Positions 54,863-64,000 of a stretch of DNA of 64,000 nt are shown in pieces. Numbering within the stretch: the stretch's first letter is position 1; every line of letters begins with the position of its first letter. Both the position numbers and the translations under genes were made by a program. The stretch is taken from contig JAAVHN010000018.1 of the NCBI GenBank assembly GCA_014799685.1, positions 1-64,000 on the forward strand. The letters are read 5' to 3'. The notes below the pieces were generated by a model. The model had not been told where the DNA came from. It searched no databases and was given only the letters and a program-made list of their open reading frames with translations. Source of the stretch: Subdoligranulum sp. GTDB taxonomy: Bacteria > Bacillota > Clostridia > Oscillospirales > Ruminococcaceae.

Positions 54863-55471
54863 TTATGGGTCGCTTTTTCTGAAATGCAGCCATGACAAAA
54901 CAGCAACAGGGAGAAAATACGCACACCAGAATTCAAGTGCTATCACTCCGCCCATACGCTCTTCGCCGTCTGCCATGGAACTGAATATTCCCGTCATCGG
55001 CATCAAAAAACAGGGAAAAAAGAATACGCCATGTACCAGCATCAGAGTTTTTAGCCACTGATCCGCTTTGGTCTTTGCATTTATTGCAAGCCCGGTAAAA
55101 AAAGTTGAAAGCGCCATCATGCCATATCCGAGCAAATCATATCCAAAAAACAATCCGCCTCTTGTATAATCCAGTATGCGCATGGCCTGCTCATTGAGCG
55201 GGTCCAACCGAACCGAAGTCGTCTGTGCAAAATACACAAGCAAAACCGTTCCAGCGTAAATCACGGCAAATGCCATTCCAATATCAGCCGCCACCCTATG
55301 GTTTTCGTCGCTTTCATTACAAAAGCCGGCGGTCACCATGATGTATCCAACAGGCAGCAGCATACATACAAAATAGCTTCCAAACGGAAAGGGAATCAAC
55401 ATACAGACAGCAAACAGGAATACCGAAACCGCCACGATCACGGCCCCTGCCCGCGCTATCATCTGATTCAT
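54863..55471 (-). CDS. multi-TM membrane protein, hypothetical
   Basis: Several hydrophobic segments; intact 203-aa ORF. Confidence 0.6.
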   Translation of the reverse strand: MNQMIARAGAVIVAVSVFLFAVCMLIPFPFGSYFVCMLLPVGYIMVTAGFCNESDENHRVAADIGMAFAVIYAGTVLLVYFAQTTSVRLDPLNEQAMRILDYTRGGLFFGYDLLGYGMMALSTFFTGLAINAKTKADQWLKTLMLVHGVFFFPCFLMPMTGIFSSMADGEERMGGVIALEFWCAYFLPVAVLSWLHFRKSDP

Positions 55472-55515
55472 TCCAACACCTCTTATACCACCGGCGGCCG
55501 CACAGACAGCCCCGC

Positions 55516-56658
55516 TCACTGAAACACCCGAAAATGCTTCACCTCAATCGCCTTCACCGGGCACATCTCGTGGCAGCAGAAGCAGCGGATGCAGCCCTTT
55601 GGGTCGATGCGTGCCTTTTTGTCCCGCACCGCGATCGTATGCCCCGGGCAGATCTCGGCGCATTTGCCGCAGCCGATGCATTTGCGCCGGTCGATCTTCG
55701 GCCGCGGCGCGATCAAACGCTCCACGCCCGGCACGGCCCAGCGCAGCGGCCGCGGCGCCTTGTGCGCAAAGCTCACGCCCCCGCTGCCGGCCGGCAGCCT
55801 GTAATCCGCGCGCGGCGCAGCGGCCGCGGCGTCTCCGCACAGCAGCGCTTCGTCCAGCGTTTCGGCGCATACGCCGCGCGCCATCGCGGCCGCCAGATAC
55901 GGCACATTGCGCGCGGGCAGGTTCATCAAACGGCACACGGCGAGATCCAGCGTGTACGCGTCCTCACTGCCCAGCAGCAGCCCCAACGTGCGCGGCACGC
56001 CGCCCGCCGGGCCGTCGCCTTCCATCGCAAGGATGCCGTCCGCGATCACAAGGTCCGGGCGCACCGTCTCGCACAGATCGACCAGCATCTCGCCGAACCT
56101 CTCCTTTTCGGGGAAACGCATGTGCATCTCGGCCTTTTGCAAGCCGGGGATCGTGCCGAACAGGTTCTTCACGGCGCACGACATGCCCGTCATCACATGC
56201 GTTTTGATCTTGGGCAAATCGATGATAAACCCGGCCTCGTGCACCGGCTCGATCAGGTTGAATTCCCGCACGCGCACGCCATCCGTCCTGCGCTCCCGCG
56301 CCCTGCACCCGGTATACAGCGCCACGCCATATTTCCCGCAGACCGCCTCAAGGCCGCTCGTCCGGTAAATGGCCTTCATCACGCCGGGCGTGTACTGCCC
56401 GCCGGGGGAATCCGCCAGCGTGATATGCCTGGCGCCGCGCCGGTGCAGCGCCGCGCACACGGCCGCCACAACGGCGGGATGCGTGGTGACGGCCTTCTCC
56501 GGCGCGTGCTTTGCCAGCAGGTTCGGCTTCAGCAGCACGCGGCTCTGCGCCGAAAGCGACGCGGCCGCCGCGCTCTTTGCAAAAATATCCTCCACGGCCG
56601 CCTCCAGCGCCGGACTGTCGTATTCCGGTACGGCATAACAGTACACTTCTCTACTCAT
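55516..56658 (-). CDS. DUF362 family protein with 4Fe-4S ferredoxin domain
   Basis: CIGCGKCAEICPGHTIAV and CIRCFCCHEMCPVKAI clusters. Confidence 0.92.
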   Translation of the reverse strand: MSREVYCYAVPEYDSPALEAAVEDIFAKSAAAASLSAQSRVLLKPNLLAKHAPEKAVTTHPAVVAAVCAALHRRGARHITLADSPGGQYTPGVMKAIYRTSGLEAVCGKYGVALYTGCRARERRTDGVRVREFNLIEPVHEAGFIIDLPKIKTHVMTGMSCAVKNLFGTIPGLQKAEMHMRFPEKERFGEMLVDLCETVRPDLVIADGILAMEGDGPAGGVPRTLGLLLGSEDAYTLDLAVCRLMNLPARNVPYLAAAMARGVCAETLDEALLCGDAAAAAPRADYRLPAGSGGVSFAHKAPRPLRWAVPGVERLIAPRPKIDRRKCIGCGKCAEICPGHTIAVRDKKARIDPKGCIRCFCCHEMCPVKAIEVKHFRVFQ

Positions 56659-56727
56659 TGTATTCTCCCATCGTTTCCGTCCGCGCGGCGACCGCGCAAA
56701 GTTCGGTTTCGTCCGTACGGTTCCCCC

Positions 56728-57891
56728 TCAAAGCTCCCGCAAAAAGTTTTCAATGCGCCGCAGCGCCTCGTCCAGATGGGCCACGGAATACGAATAGCTG
56801 ATGCGCACATGTCCCTCGCCCGAGGCGCCGAACGCGCTGCCGGGCACGACGGCCACCTTCTGGCTGTGCAAAAGCCGCTCGCAGAATTCGTCGCTCGAAA
56901 GGCCCGTGCTTTTAATCGACGGAAACGCGTAGAACGCGCCCTGCGGATCGAAACACGTAAGGCCCATGCCGTTCAGCCGCGACACCAGCATCCGGCGGCG
57001 CATGTCATATTCGTCGCGCATGGCCTCGATGTCCGCGTCGCACCGGCGCAGCGCCGTGATGGCGGCGTACTGGCTGGTGGTGGGCGCGCACATCAGCGCG
57101 GATTGGTGCACCTTCGTCATCACGCTGATGAGCTCGCGCGGGCCGCAGGCGTAGCCCAGCCGCCAGCCCGTCATGGCGTAGGTTTTGGAAAAGCCGCTCA
57201 CCAGCACCGTGCGCTCCTTCATGCCGGGCAGCGAGGCGATGCTCACATGCTGCCCGCCGTAGGTGAGCTCGGCGTAAATTTCGTCGGCCAATACGATGAT
57301 ATCCGTGCCGCGCAGCACCTCGGCAATGGGCTCCAAATCCTCGCGCCGCATCACCGCGCCCGTGGGGTTTGCCGGGAACGGGAAGATCAAAAGCTTTGTT
57401 TTCGGCGTGATGGCCGCCGAAAGCGCCCCGGCCGTCAGGCGGAATTCATCCTCTGCCTTCAGCGCCACCGGCACCGGCACGCCGCCCGTCAGCGTGGTGA
57501 TGGGGTCGTAGCAGACAAAGCACGGCTCGGGGATGATCACCTCGTCACCGGGGTTGATCAGCGCGCGCACGCACAGGTCGATCGCCTCGCTGCCGCCCAC
57601 CGTCACAAGCGTCTCGGCCGGCTCGTATGAAAGGCCCATGCGGCGCGCAAGGTAGGTGCAGATCTCCTGCCGCAGCCCGGCAAGGCCGGCGTTCGCGGTG
57701 TAGAAGGTGCGCCCCTTTTCGAGGCTGCGGATGCCCGCGTCGCGGATCGTCCACGGCGTTTTGAAATCCGGCTCGCCCACGCCCAGCGAGATGCAGCCCT
57801 CGATCTGCGCGGCGATATCGAAAAATTTGCGGATGCCGGACGGCCGCATCTCGCGCGCCCCGGCCGAAATCAATTTTGCGTAATCCATCAC
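56728..57891 (-). CDS. PLP-dependent class I/II aminotransferase
   Basis: YTANAGLAGLRQEICTYL, VLVSGFSKTYAMTGWRLGYA. Confidence 0.93.
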   Translation of the reverse strand: MMDYAKLISAGAREMRPSGIRKFFDIAAQIEGCISLGVGEPDFKTPWTIRDAGIRSLEKGRTFYTANAGLAGLRQEICTYLARRMGLSYEPAETLVTVGGSEAIDLCVRALINPGDEVIIPEPCFVCYDPITTLTGGVPVPVALKAEDEFRLTAGALSAAITPKTKLLIFPFPANPTGAVMRREDLEPIAEVLRGTDIIVLADEIYAELTYGGQHVSIASLPGMKERTVLVSGFSKTYAMTGWRLGYACGPRELISVMTKVHQSALMCAPTTSQYAAITALRRCDADIEAMRDEYDMRRRMLVSRLNGMGLTCFDPQGAFYAFPSIKSTGLSSDEFCERLLHSQKVAVVPGSAFGASGEGHVRISYSYSVAHLDEALRRIENFLREL

Positions 57892-58382
57892 AGCAGCTCC
57901 CGTTCGTCGGCCGGTTCCAGCCCGTAGAGCACGCCGTCCTTTTTATAGGTGCGCAGCACAAAATGCGTCGCGGTGCTCAGCACGTCGTCCAAAGGCGAGA
58001 GCCGCTTTGCCACAAACAGCGCGATGTCCTGAAAGCTCTTGCCGCTCAAAACCAGCGAAAGATCGTACCCGCCGCTCATCAAAAGCACGCTGTCCACCTC
58101 GTCGAAGCGGGCGATGGTGGCCGCGATCTCGTCAAAACCGCAGTCGCGCTTCGGTGAGACGCGCAGCTCGATGATGGCCTGCACGCGCTGCGTGTCCACC
58201 TTGTCCCAGTCGATCAGCGCCTTATAGCCGTTGATCACATGCTGCTCCTGCCAGAGATCGATCTGCCGTGCCACTTCCTCCGTGGTTTTGCCCGTCATCG
58301 CGGCCAGGTCCTCCAGGCTGATGCGGGCGTTTTCTTCCAAAATGCGCAAAATGCGTTCCATAATGCTTTCCCTTTCCTCCAT
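57888..58382 (-). CDS. Lrp/AsnC family regulator
   Basis: MERILRILEENARISLEDLAAMTGKTTEEVARQI; 4-nt overlap with the aminotransferase. Confidence 0.9.
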   Translation of the reverse strand: MEERESIMERILRILEENARISLEDLAAMTGKTTEEVARQIDLWQEQHVINGYKALIDWDKVDTQRVQAIIELRVSPKRDCGFDEIAATIARFDEVDSVLLMSGGYDLSLVLSGKSFQDIALFVAKRLSPLDDVLSTATHFVLRTYKKDGVLYGLEPADERELL

Positions 58383-58611
58383 TTTTCAGAAATGATGAAG
58401 CTCCCTATAGAATTTATTATAGCGGCTCAAAGGAAAAATGTAAACAGGCAGTCCGCCGGGGAATTGTACAACCGCGCGGTTTTATGCTATACTGAAGTAT
58501 CCTGCGGCGCTGCCGCTGTAAGAAGAAGCTGTGCCGGCCGATGCTGTATCGGGCGAAACGCCGGATTTTCCGGCCGCCGGCACACGTTTAAAATGAGGGG
58601 AGAAAAAATTT

Positions 58612-58881
58612 ATGGAAGCAGTCATCACCGTTGTAGGACAGGATAAGGTGGGCATTCTGGCCGCGGTGTGCACGGTGTGCGCCGGGGCCAACGTGAATGT
58701 GGAAGAGGTGACGCAGCGCATCCTGCGCAACACGTTCGCCATGATCATGCTGGTGGATCTTTCGCGCGCGAGCATCGATTTTACGGCATTTGCCGAAGCA
58801 CTGCGCCAGAAGGGCGAGGAGCTGGGCGTCGATATCCGCTGCACGCGCCAGGAAATGTACGACGCGATGCACCGCATTTGA
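58612..58881 (+). CDS. ACT domain protein
   Basis: MEAVITVVGQDKVGILAAVCTVCAGANVNVEEVTQRILRNTFAMIMLVDL. Confidence 0.93.
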   Translation: MEAVITVVGQDKVGILAAVCTVCAGANVNVEEVTQRILRNTFAMIMLVDLSRASIDFTAFAEALRQKGEELGVDIRCTRQEMYDAMHRI

Positions 58882-58893
58882 GAGGAGCCGCCC

Positions 58894-60255
58894 ATGCTGA
58901 ATACAAATGATATTTTAGAGACCATCCGCATGATCTCGGACGAACACCTCGACGTGCGCACCGTCACGATGGGCATTTCCCTGCTGGACTGCGCGGACCC
59001 GGACGGCAAACAGGCGTGCGAAAAGATCTACCGCAAGATCACCGAAAAAGCAAGGGACCTCGTGCGCACGGCCGAGGAGATCTCGAGCGCCTACGGCATG
59101 CCGATTGTAAATAAGCGCATCTCGGTGACGCCCATCGCGATGCTGCTGGCAAGCGCGCCGGATGCGGACCCCGTCTGGTACGCCAAAACGCTGGACGCCG
59201 CCGCAAAGGCCGTGGGCGTCAATTTCATCGGCGGCTATTCGGCGCTGGTGCACAAGGGCTTTTCCGCCGGGGACGAGCGGCTTATCCGCAGCATCCCCGA
59301 GGCGCTGGCTTCTACGGAATTCGTGTGCAGCAGCGTGAACGTCGGCTCCACCAAGAGCGGCATCAACATGGACGCGGTGCGCATGATGGGCCCCGTGGTG
59401 CGCGAGGCCGCCGAGCGCACAAGGGATGCGATGTGCGCGGGCGCGGCAAAGCTGGTCGTCTTTTGCAACGCGCCCGAGGACAACCCCTTTATGGCGGGCG
59501 CGTTCCATGGCCCGGGCGAGCCGGACTGCGTCATCCACGTGGGCGTCTCCGGCCCCGGTGCGGTGCGCGCCGCGCTGGCGCAGCTGCCCAGGGACGCCAG
59601 CCTCGACGCCGTGGCCGAGCTCATCAAGCGCACGGCGTTCAAGATCACGCGCATGGGGCAGCTGGTGGGGCAGCTGGCCAGCCAGAAGTTGGGCGTGCCG
59701 TTCGGCATTGTCGATCTCTCGCTCGCGCCCACGCCCGCGCCGGGCGATTCCGTCGCGAACATTTTGGAGGAGATCGGCCTTGAAAGCTGCGGCTGCTGCG
59801 GCACCACGGCGGCGCTGGCGATGCTGAACGACGCCGTGAAAAAGGGCGGCGTGATGGCGTCGAACCACGTGGGCGGCCTTTCGGGCGCGTTCATCCCCGT
59901 CTCGGAGGACGACGGCATGATCCGCGCCGTGGAAAAGGGCAGCCTCTCGATTGAAAAGTTAGAGGCCATGACGGCCGTGTGCAGCGTGGGCATCGACATG
60001 GTGGTGATCCCCGGCGATACGTCCGCCGCCGTCATCTCGGCGCTCATCGCGGACGAGGCCGCCATCGGTATGGTGAACAGCAAGACTACCGCCGTGCGCG
60101 TCATCCCGGCCATCGGGTGCAAGGAGGGCGACGTGCTTGATTTCGGCGGCCTTCTGGGCTACGCGCCCATTCTGCCCGTCAGCGCGTTCTCGCCGTCCGT
60201 GTTCGTCGCACGCGGCGGGCGCATCCCTGCCCCGCTGCAGGCGCTGAAAAACTGA
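58894..60255 (+). CDS. PFL family protein (DUF711)
   Basis: [28 protein letters not shown]; adjacent to the ACT protein as usual. Confidence 0.93.
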   Translation: MLNTNDILETIRMISDEHLDVRTVTMGISLLDCADPDGKQACEKIYRKITEKARDLVRTAEEISSAYGMPIVNKRISVTPIAMLLASAPDADPVWYAKTLDAAAKAVGVNFIGGYSALVHKGFSAGDERLIRSIPEALASTEFVCSSVNVGSTKSGINMDAVRMMGPVVREAAERTRDAMCAGAAKLVVFCNAPEDNPFMAGAFHGPGEPDCVIHVGVSGPGAVRAALAQLPRDASLDAVAELIKRTAFKITRMGQLVGQLASQKLGVPFGIVDLSLAPTPAPGDSVANILEEIGLESCGCCGTTAALAMLNDAVKKGGVMASNHVGGLSGAFIPVSEDDGMIRAVEKGSLSIEKLEAMTAVCSVGIDMVVIPGDTSAAVISALIADEAAIGMVNSKTTAVRVIPAIGCKEGDVLDFGGLLGYAPILPVSAFSPSVFVARGGRIPAPLQALKN

Positions 60256-60507
60256 GCGGCCGCACCGGCAAAAGGGCAGCGCGGCAAAAAGACATATGCA
60301 CAGTGCGGCAGGAAAGCAGGCTGCCGGCGCGGCGGGAAAATCAATCGCCGTCAGAGAGACCGGCGCTGCGTGCGTTTGCTGCGCGGCGGCGCCCGCTTTC
60401 CGGTTATTCCCTGCCCTGCCTTGCGGCACGCTTCCCGCCGCAAAAAGAAAAAATTTGTAAAAACGCATATTTCGCCGCTCTTCTGCGCAGAATAGGGGCG
60501 AAAGGAT

Positions 60508-60729
60508 GTGATTTTCATGAATCTCTTTTACAAAATCTGTATCGTACTTGTCATCGTCGGCGGTATCAACTGGGGCCTGATCGGCCTGTTCGGCTTCGAC
60601 GCCGTGGCGTGGCTTCTGGGCGGCAGCGCCAGCCTGCTTTCCCGCACGGTGTACACGCTGGTGGGCGCGGCGGCGCTGTGTGCCATCCCCAGCCTGTTTG
60701 GGGACGTCACCCGCGCGCAGGAGGCCTGA
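60508..60729 (+). CDS. DUF378 domain membrane protein
   Basis: KICIVLVIVGGINWGLIGLFGFDAVAWLLG. Confidence 0.9.
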   Translation: MIFMNLFYKICIVLVIVGGINWGLIGLFGFDAVAWLLGGSASLLSRTVYTLVGAAALCAIPSLFGDVTRAQEA

Positions 60730-60942
60730 CCGATCCCGAACCCCAAAAAATGAAGGCGGCAGTGCGGCGAAATGCTGTGCTGCCGCTTTTCTGTGGGCCG
60801 TGCTGCTGCGCAAAACGCCGCGAAATTCCCCATTTCTGCAAAAAACCGGGGCCGCACACTTTACACCGCAGGGGTTTTGGGTGTATAATAATCTGAAATA
60901 TGCGTATTCAAAATCTTGTAATCCAAAAAGGAGGCCGCGCGC

Positions 60943-61368
60943 ATGCCGGTATATGAAACGGACAGCCCCGCGGCTACCGAGGCGCTGGGCAAGCGTTTGG
61001 CGCACACGCTGCACGGCGGCGCACTGGTGCTGTTTACCGGAGGGCTCGGCGCGGGCAAAACGGCCTTTTGCCGGGGACTCTGCCGGGGGCTCGGCTGCGT
61101 GGACGAGGCTTCCAGCCCCACGTTCGCCATCGTGAACGTCTACCGCGGGCCGCAGCCGTTTGCGCATTTCGATTTTTACCGCATCTCCACGGAGGAAGAC
61201 CTGCTCGCCTCGGGCTTTTACGATTATTTGGATGAAGGCGCGGTGGTGGCCGCGGAGTGGAGCGAAAACGCCGTGCTGCGCCTGCCGGGCAAGCGCGCCG
61301 TGCACGTGGACGTGGCGGCGCTGGACGAGACGCACCGGCGCATCACCATCGAAGAGGTGACGCTGTGA
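60943..61368 (+). CDS. tsaE: tRNA threonylcarbamoyladenosine biosynthesis ATPase TsaE
   Basis: LFTGGLGAGKTAFCRGLCRGLG; SSPTFAIVNVYRG. Confidence 0.93.
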   Translation: MPVYETDSPAATEALGKRLAHTLHGGALVLFTGGLGAGKTAFCRGLCRGLGCVDEASSPTFAIVNVYRGPQPFAHFDFYRISTEEDLLASGFYDYLDEGAVVAAEWSENAVLRLPGKRAVHVDVAALDETHRRITIEEVTL

Positions 61369-62054
61369 CGGTCTTTGGTTTGGACAGCGCGGGCAAAACG
61401 GCGGGCGTCGCCATTGAACAGGACGGCCGGCTGCTGTATGAATGTTATCTCGATGCGGGCTGCACCCACAGCGAAACGCTGCTTTGCCTGTGCCAAAACG
61501 CTTTGGAGGCCGTACGCCTTTCGCCCGCGCAGATCGATGTGTTTGCCGCCGCCGCAGGGCCGGGCAGCTTTACCGGACTGCGCATCGGCCTTGCCGCCGT
61601 AAAGGGCATGGCCTTTGCAAACGATACGCCGTGCGCGGCCGTCTCCACATTGGAGGCGCTGGCATATGCGGCGCCCGTGGAGGGCACGCTGCTGTGCGCG
61701 CTGGACGCGCGGCGGGGCGAGGTATACTGGGCGGCATTTCACGCGCAGGGCGGCGCCGTGCAGCGCCTTTGCCCCGACGGCGCCGCGCCGGCCGAAGCGC
61801 TGCGCACGTTCGTTCTGCAGGCCGAAGCGCCCGTCTGGCTTTTGGGCGACGGCGCGGCACTGGTGCAAAGCGCGCTGGCCAACCCCGGCAAAACGCGCCT
61901 TGTGCCCGAGGCATACCGGCTTGGCCGCGCGGGCGGTGTCTGCCGTGCGGCGCGCGCCGCGGGCGAAACCATTCCCGCAGCGATGCTCGTGCCGGACTAT
62001 CACCGCCTTTCGCAGGCCGAACGGGAGCGCGCCGCGCGTCTGGCCGGCGGCTGA
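61365..62054 (+). CDS. tsaB: TsaB (GTG start)
   Basis: TVFGLDSAGKTAGVAIEQDG; GPGSFTGLRIGLAAVKGMAFA; overlaps tsaE by 4 nt. Confidence 0.93.
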   Translation: MTVFGLDSAGKTAGVAIEQDGRLLYECYLDAGCTHSETLLCLCQNALEAVRLSPAQIDVFAAAAGPGSFTGLRIGLAAVKGMAFANDTPCAAVSTLEALAYAAPVEGTLLCALDARRGEVYWAAFHAQGGAVQRLCPDGAAPAEALRTFVLQAEAPVWLLGDGAALVQSALANPGKTRLVPEAYRLGRAGGVCRAARAAGETIPAAMLVPDYHRLSQAERERAARLAGG

Positions 62055-62300
62055 AGCAGCGGCCGAAACGGCGTTTTTGCACTGCCTGCACACGCCGCAC
62101 ATGCCGCGGACGACGCCTGCGCCGCCGCAGCATATCCGCAAACGGCATGCGCCGCACACACCGCGCATGCTGCGGACAGCGCGTTTTGTACAGCGCCCCG
62201 GTTTGTTCTGCACCCGTTTTGCGCCCATTCCGCGTCTGTTCTGCATCCAATGTCCGCATTTCAAATACATACACACGCAACCGGAAAGGAGTATCACGCA

Positions 62301-62930
62301 ATGAGCAAAGTTATGATCATGGATCACCCCCTTGTACAGCACAAGGTGAGCATCATGCGCAGCAAGGATACCGGCACGAAGGAATTCAAAGAGCTCGTGA
62401 GCGAGGTGGCGACGCTGCTTTGCTATGAGGCAACGCGCGACCTTCCCACCGAGGAGGTCGAGGTGGAAACACCCATCGCGGTGGCAAAAACCCGCCAGCT
62501 GGCCGGGCGCAAGCTGGCGCTGGTGCCCATTCTGCGCGCGGGCCTTGGCATGGTGGACGGCATGCTCGCGCTGCTGCCCGCCGCGAAGGTGGGCCACATC
62601 GGCATGTACCGCAACGAGGAAACGCTGGAGCCGGTGGAATACTACTGCAAACTGCCCGATGATATCGCCGAGCGCGAGGTGATCGTGCTGGATCCGATGC
62701 TCGCCACCGGCGGCAGCGCCGTGGACGCCATCCGGCAGATCAAAAAGCGCGGCGCGGTCAACATCAAATTCATCGCGATCATCGGCGCACCCGAGGGATT
62801 GGAGCGCCTGCAGCGCGAGCATCCGGATGTGGATCTGTATGTTGCCGCGCTGGATGAAAAGCTGAATGAAAACGGATACATCGTGCCGGGCCTCGGCGAT
62901 GCGGGCGACCGCATTTTCGGCACAAAATAA
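62301..62930 (+). CDS. upp: uracil phosphoribosyltransferase
   Basis: [58 protein letters not shown]. Confidence 0.95.
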   Translation: MSKVMIMDHPLVQHKVSIMRSKDTGTKEFKELVSEVATLLCYEATRDLPTEEVEVETPIAVAKTRQLAGRKLALVPILRAGLGMVDGMLALLPAAKVGHIGMYRNEETLEPVEYYCKLPDDIAEREVIVLDPMLATGGSAVDAIRQIKKRGAVNIKFIAIIGAPEGLERLQREHPDVDLYVAALDEKLNENGYIVPGLGDAGDRIFGTK

Positions 62931-63002
62931 GCGAGCCCATTCCGCCAGTGCCCTCACGCCCGCCATACGGCGGAAGGGATGCTCGATCAGTGGAGCTGAA
63001 CT

Positions 63003-64000
63003 ATGGCAAAAAAAGAATTGACACGAAAAATCATTGCAACGATCCTCACCGTCACGGTGCTGGGCTGCGCGCTGGGCGCGTGCGTCTGGCTGCTGATGGG
63101 CAGCACGGTGCTCACCGATACCATCCGCACGATGATGCTGGTATGCACGATGCTGCTCGGCGTTGCAACGCTCGGCCTGCTTGTGGCCAAGGTGCAGGAG
63201 ATCCTTGCTCTGGCGGACGCCATCCGCAAGGGAGAGGATCTGCCCCTTTCCCCGGAGGGGGAACCGGAAAACATGCACGCCGAATTGGCGCCGCTGCAAT
63301 CGCTGGACGACGCGCTCATCGACCTTGCGCCGCCCGAAATGCCGCCTGAAGAACCGGTGCGGCCCGAGCGCGCGGCACGGCCGCGGCCGGAGCCCCCGGC
63401 GCCGCAGCCGGAACCCCAGCCGGCGCCGGAGCCGGAACGCCCGCGTCCTTCCGCGCAGCGCCACACGCACCGCACCAGAGGTGTCGCCCCTGTTTTGGAG
63501 CAGCCTGCGCTTTCGGCCGGCCGCCGGCGCAGCCCCGCGGCCGCAGCGGCTGCCGCCCCCGTTGTACCGGCCGCCCCTGCACCGATTGCCCCTGCACCAG
63601 CCGCCCCTGCCCTGACACAGGACGCTCCGGCGGCCGAACAGACCCGGACGGCTGCACCGGAGCATCCGGACACACCCGCCGAGGAGGCACGCCGCTGGCA
63701 GCCGATCGATTTCCACGGCGCCATCCAGGCGCGGCGTGCCGAAGAAGCGCGGCGTGCCGCCATGGCGCGGCAGGCTGAGGCCGAACGCCTTGCCCGGGAG
63801 GCGCGTCTCGCCGAGGAGGCAAAGCTTGCCGAGGAAGCCAGGCGCGCCGAAGAGCAGCGCCTTGCCGAGGAGGCGAGGATAGCCGAAGAAGCCAAACGCG
63901 CCGAAGAAGCGCGGCTGGCGGAAGAAGCACGCATGGCCGAGGAGGCACGCATTGCTGAGGAAGCCCGCGCCGCCGAGGAAGCGCGTCTGGCCGGCGAAGC
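63003..64000 (+). CDS. membrane protein with Pro/Ala-rich linker and AEEARL coiled-coil repeats, truncated by the window end
   Basis: ATG 63003; MAKKELTRKIIATILTVTVLGCALGACVWLLMGS...; open to the edge. Confidence 0.7.
   Translation, partial: MAKKELTRKIIATILTVTVLGCALGACVWLLMGSTVLTDTIRTMMLVCTMLLGVATLGLLVAKVQEILALADAIRKGEDLPLSPEGEPENMHAELAPLQSLDDALIDLAPPEMPPEEPVRPERAARPRPEPPAPQPEPQPAPEPERPRPSAQRHTHRTRGVAPVLEQPALSAGRRRSPAAAAAAAPVVPAAPAPIAPAPAAPALTQDAPAAEQTRTAAPEHPDTPAEEARRWQPIDFHGAIQARRAEEARRAAMARQAEAERLAREARLAEEAKLAEEARRAEEQRLAEEARIAEEAKRAEEARLAEEARMAEEARIAEEARAAEEARLAGE
63810..64000 (+). repeat. 18-bp (AEEARx) tandem repeats, more than 10 units, continuing off the window
   Basis: gccgaggaagcgcgtctg-type units. 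Confidence 0.85.

Noticed and set aside
55534-57630. 698-aa + strand ORF
   Set aside because: Antisense to the DUF362 ferredoxin and aminotransferase genes, which carry diagnostic motifs
58612-60255. ACT + PFL/DUF711 gene pair as a novel unit
   Set aside because: This pairing is a common, already known arrangement in Firmicutes
61224-63716. 830-aa minus-strand ORF
   Set aside because: Antisense to tsaB, upp and the 63003 gene; low-complexity translation typical of spurious GC-rich frames
1-64000. CRISPR array or cas genes
   Set aside because: No regularly spaced direct repeats with unique spacers and no Cas-like ORFs; all arrays seen are contiguous tandem repeats

Overview
64-kb chromosomal window from what looks like a high-GC, spore-forming Firmicute (Oscillospiraceae/Ruminococcaceae-like, judged from spoIIE, the yabP/yabQ/divIC/S1 cluster and a preQ1-III-like leader). 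Housekeeping regions (1-8.3 kb and 31-64 kb) flank a visibly lower-GC accessory block at about 8.35-31 kb, next to a tRNA-Val. That block holds two complete but different type I restriction-modification operons, both carrying extra genes. Operon 1 is hsdR-hsdS-DUF2971-hsdM. Operon 2 is hsdM-DUF4145-like-hsdS-HEPN-like-hsdR. They are separated by a ParE/RelB-type toxin-antitoxin pair and a divergent XRE/lipoprotein module. A small Tn4451/Tn1549-type element follows, with a large serine recombinase, a TnpW-like gene, MobC-like genes but no relaxase, and a frameshifted secreted transglutaminase-like cargo gene. The main second-look items are: (i) a HEPN-like protein (R-x4-H motif) and a DUF4145-like protein inside the second hsd operon; (ii) 12-bp TAEL-encoding repeats next to a perfect 31-bp palindrome inside hsdS; (iii) a family of GRCAAnnTTGYC dyads in the mobile element; (iv) a preQ1-III-like riboswitch upstream of queT; (v) an ACP/MBOAT/SGNH/glycosyltransferase surface-modification cluster without a DltA; (vi) many local tandem repeats inside genes and at gene edges, including a 13 x 21-bp array forming the tail of a GntR regulator; (vii) a 162-bp long inverted repeat resembling a MITE; (viii) a decayed amino-acid ABC locus with a permease/HxlR chimeric ORF. 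All calls come from reading the sequence and supplied ORFs; no searches or folding programs were run.
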